Shown in pieces: positions 6,417-7,032 of a stretch of DNA of 7,032 nt. The notes below the pieces were generated by a model. It did no database searches, was not told where the DNA came from, and saw only the letters and a list, made by a program, of their open reading frames with translations. A program made the position numbers and the translations under genes. Numbering within the stretch: position 1 is the stretch's first letter; each line of letters opens with the position of its first letter. Origin of the DNA: Candidatus Parcubacteria bacterium (lineage in GTDB: Bacteria; Patescibacteriota; Minisyncoccia; Phycocordibacterales; UBA1006); NCBI GenBank assembly GCA_027028225.1, contig JALVJP010000103.1:1-7032 (forward strand). Reading direction: 5' to 3'.

Positions 6417-6453
6417 TTGCGAATTTTTCTTCTTCTGTTACTATGCACTCCAT
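6417..6453 (+). promoter_or_regulatory. rpsP promoter with -35 and extended -10
   Basis: TTGCGA (6417-6422) is a fair -35 element. After 16 bases comes TACTAT (6439-6444), preceded by TGT (6436-6438) to give an extended -10. Nine bases separate it from the ATG, so a 5' leader of about zero to three bases is predicted. No ribosome binding site is visible. The T-rich stretch after the upstream stop (6408-6418) has no convincing hairpin, so read-through from the upstream gene is also possible. Confidence 0.6.
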
Positions 6454-6891
6454 ATGTTAGCACTACGATTGCAAAGAATCGGGCGAAGGAATGAAGCCCA
6501 CTTTAAAATAGTTGTGATTGAGAAGACACGAGGTCCAAAATCACAGAAATATGTAGATATTGTTGGGTCTTACAACCCAAAGCTTGGAAGAATTATCATT
6601 GACGAGAGTAAAGCAAAAGATTGGATTTCGAAAGGGGTTCAACCATCTGATACAGTTTACAACATGCTCGTGGATAAGGGGATTATCGAAGGAAAGAAAA
6701 AAAATGTGCTTCCTAAGAAAACTCCTATTATTGACGAGGAAAAACTCGCACAAGAGAAGGCAGAAGCAGAAAAAGCTGCGGAGGAATCAAATGAGACTAC
6801 GGAAGAATCATCTGAAGAAACTGATACCGAGGCAAAAGAAGTAGAATCCGAAACAGAGGAATCGGAAAGTGATACAGAAAAAGAGGAATAG
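6454..6891 (+). CDS. rpsP: 30S ribosomal protein S16 with long acidic C-terminal tail
   Basis: Residues 1-80 form a normal S16 domain, a component of the small ribosomal subunit that binds 16S rRNA. The N-terminus LALRLQRIGRRNEAHFKIVV, the segment TRGPKSQKYVDIVGSYNP and the later SDTVYNMLVDKGII are typical. Bacterial S16 is usually 80-100 residues, but this protein has 145. A Lys-rich linker (81-89) leads to a tail (about 95-145) with 24 Glu or Asp in 51 residues plus many Ser and Thr, probably disordered. There is no frameshift, and the tail uses ordinary codons up to the stop TAG. In many bacteria rpsP leads an operon with rimM, trmD and rplS; here a terminator overlaps its stop codon, so the gene appears to stand alone. 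Confidence 0.95.
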   Translation: MLALRLQRIGRRNEAHFKIVVIEKTRGPKSQKYVDIVGSYNPKLGRIIIDESKAKDWISKGVQPSDTVYNMLVDKGIIEGKKKNVLPKKTPIIDEEKLAQEKAEAEKAAEESNETTEESSEETDTEAKEVESETEESESDTEKEE

Positions 6892-6907
6892 TATCCTCTT
6901 TTTTCTT
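6878..6907 (+). terminator. rpsP terminator with the stop codon in its loop
   Basis: AAAAAGAGGA (6878-6887) pairs with TCCTCTTTTT (6894-6903). The loop ATAGTA (6888-6893) contains the stop TAG (6889-6891). The T-run and CTTAAT follow. Stem core, loop size, stop placement and the following T-tract plus CTTAA all match the lepA terminator. Confidence 0.7.
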
Positions 6908-6919
6908 AATCCCATAAAC

Positions 6920-6937
6920 CCCCAGCTTCAGCTGGGG
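6920..6937. repeat. GC-rich short palindrome (CCCCAGCT..AGCTGGGG)
   Basis: An 8-bp perfect inverted repeat (6920-6927 with 6930-6937) with a two-base loop, or 7 bp with a TTCA loop. It lies between two terminator-like hairpins and is not followed by a T-tract. Short GC-rich hairpins of this kind occur at REP sequences and at ends of IS200/IS605-type elements. No transposase or second copy is visible in this window, so its nature is open. Confidence 0.35.
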
Positions 6938-6961
6938 TGTGCGTTTAAAAGCGTAGCAGTT

Positions 6962-7001
6962 TAAAATACCTTTTGGTCAGTAATGACCAAAAGGTATTTT
7001 A
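6962..7001. terminator. Strong 18-bp hairpin, probable bidirectional terminator
   Basis: 6962-6979 pairs perfectly with 6984-7001 around a GTAA loop. The arms end in AAAA and TTTT, so either strand yields a T-tract at the 3' base of the stem. It lies 70 bases after the rpsP stop, as a backup terminator or an insulator before the next unit. Confidence 0.7.
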
Positions 7002-7017
7002 TCAACAACTAACCACA

Positions 7018-7032
7018 TACAATGTATATGAA
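7018..7032 (+). promoter_or_regulatory. Possible -10 element and start of a further gene at the right edge
   Basis: TACAAT (7018-7023) is followed after four bases by ATG (7028-7030), the same kind of arrangement as at the other genes, though the gap is shorter. Only two bases of the possible second codon are in the window, so no protein can be assessed. Confidence 0.25.

Noticed and set aside
6399..6431. Terminator after the putative glycosidase
   Set aside because: There are T-runs around the stop codon but only a 5-bp possible stem with a ten-base loop, too weak to call.
1..7032. CRISPR array, tRNA or rRNA gene, intact insertion sequence, toxin-antitoxin pair
   Set aside because: No regularly spaced repeats, no tRNA-like or rRNA segments, no transposase frame and no paired small genes were seen on reading either strand.
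1..7032. Alternative genetic code (TGA read as Gly, as in some CPR lineages)
   Set aside because: No gene contains an in-frame TGA, and lepA ends in TGA at the family's normal C-terminus inside a terminator hairpin.

Overview
The window looks like chromosomal DNA of a Candidate Phyla Radiation bacterium (Patescibacteria, most likely the Parcubacteria/Paceibacteria side). This is an inference. The evidence is a pilin tail of the four-cysteine CPR type, a membrane-anchored Clp-like ATPase, a DUF4015-type putative glycosidase, very short intergenic gaps, and single genes in place of the usual operons (rpsP is not followed directly by rimM/trmD). The standard bacterial code fits: TAA, TAG and TGA all end genes, and TGA ends lepA right at a terminator.

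Layout from left to right: the 3' part of a type IV pilin-like gene (1-266) and its terminator; a 654-residue membrane-anchored AAA+ protein related to ClpB/ClpC (349-2313, +); a 271-bp gap (2314-2584) with a GC-rich hairpin, an imperfect direct repeat, a possible small minus-strand transcript and a 38-bp perfect palindrome; a thymidylate-kinase-like P-loop kinase (3184-2585, -); a 53-bp divergent promoter region; the elongation factor 4 gene lepA (3238-5061, +); a membrane-anchored putative glycoside hydrolase (5105-6409, +); rpsP for ribosomal protein S16 with an unusual acidic tail (6454-6891, +); and a hairpin-rich 3' flank, where a further gene may begin at 7028.

The most striking pattern is in the control regions. 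All five complete genes lack a Shine-Dalgarno sequence. Each instead has a -10-like hexamer ending 6 to 9 bases before the start codon, three of them in the extended form TGnTAnnAT. This predicts that transcription starts at or within a few bases of the start codon, giving leaderless or nearly leaderless mRNAs. It also corrects two starts: lepA to the ATG at 3238 and the kinase to the ATG at 3184. Two genes (lepA, rpsP) end in hairpins whose six-base loop contains the stop codon, followed by a T-tract. Most genes therefore appear to be separate, very compact transcription units.

The gene products do not form one pathway. They are a surface pilin, a membrane ATPase, a nucleotide kinase, two translation proteins (EF4 and S16) and an envelope-anchored hydrolase. 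The best candidate for uncharacterised biology is the membrane AAA+ protein. Its first ATPase domain appears inactivated, and the expected pore loops and ClpP-docking loop cannot be found.
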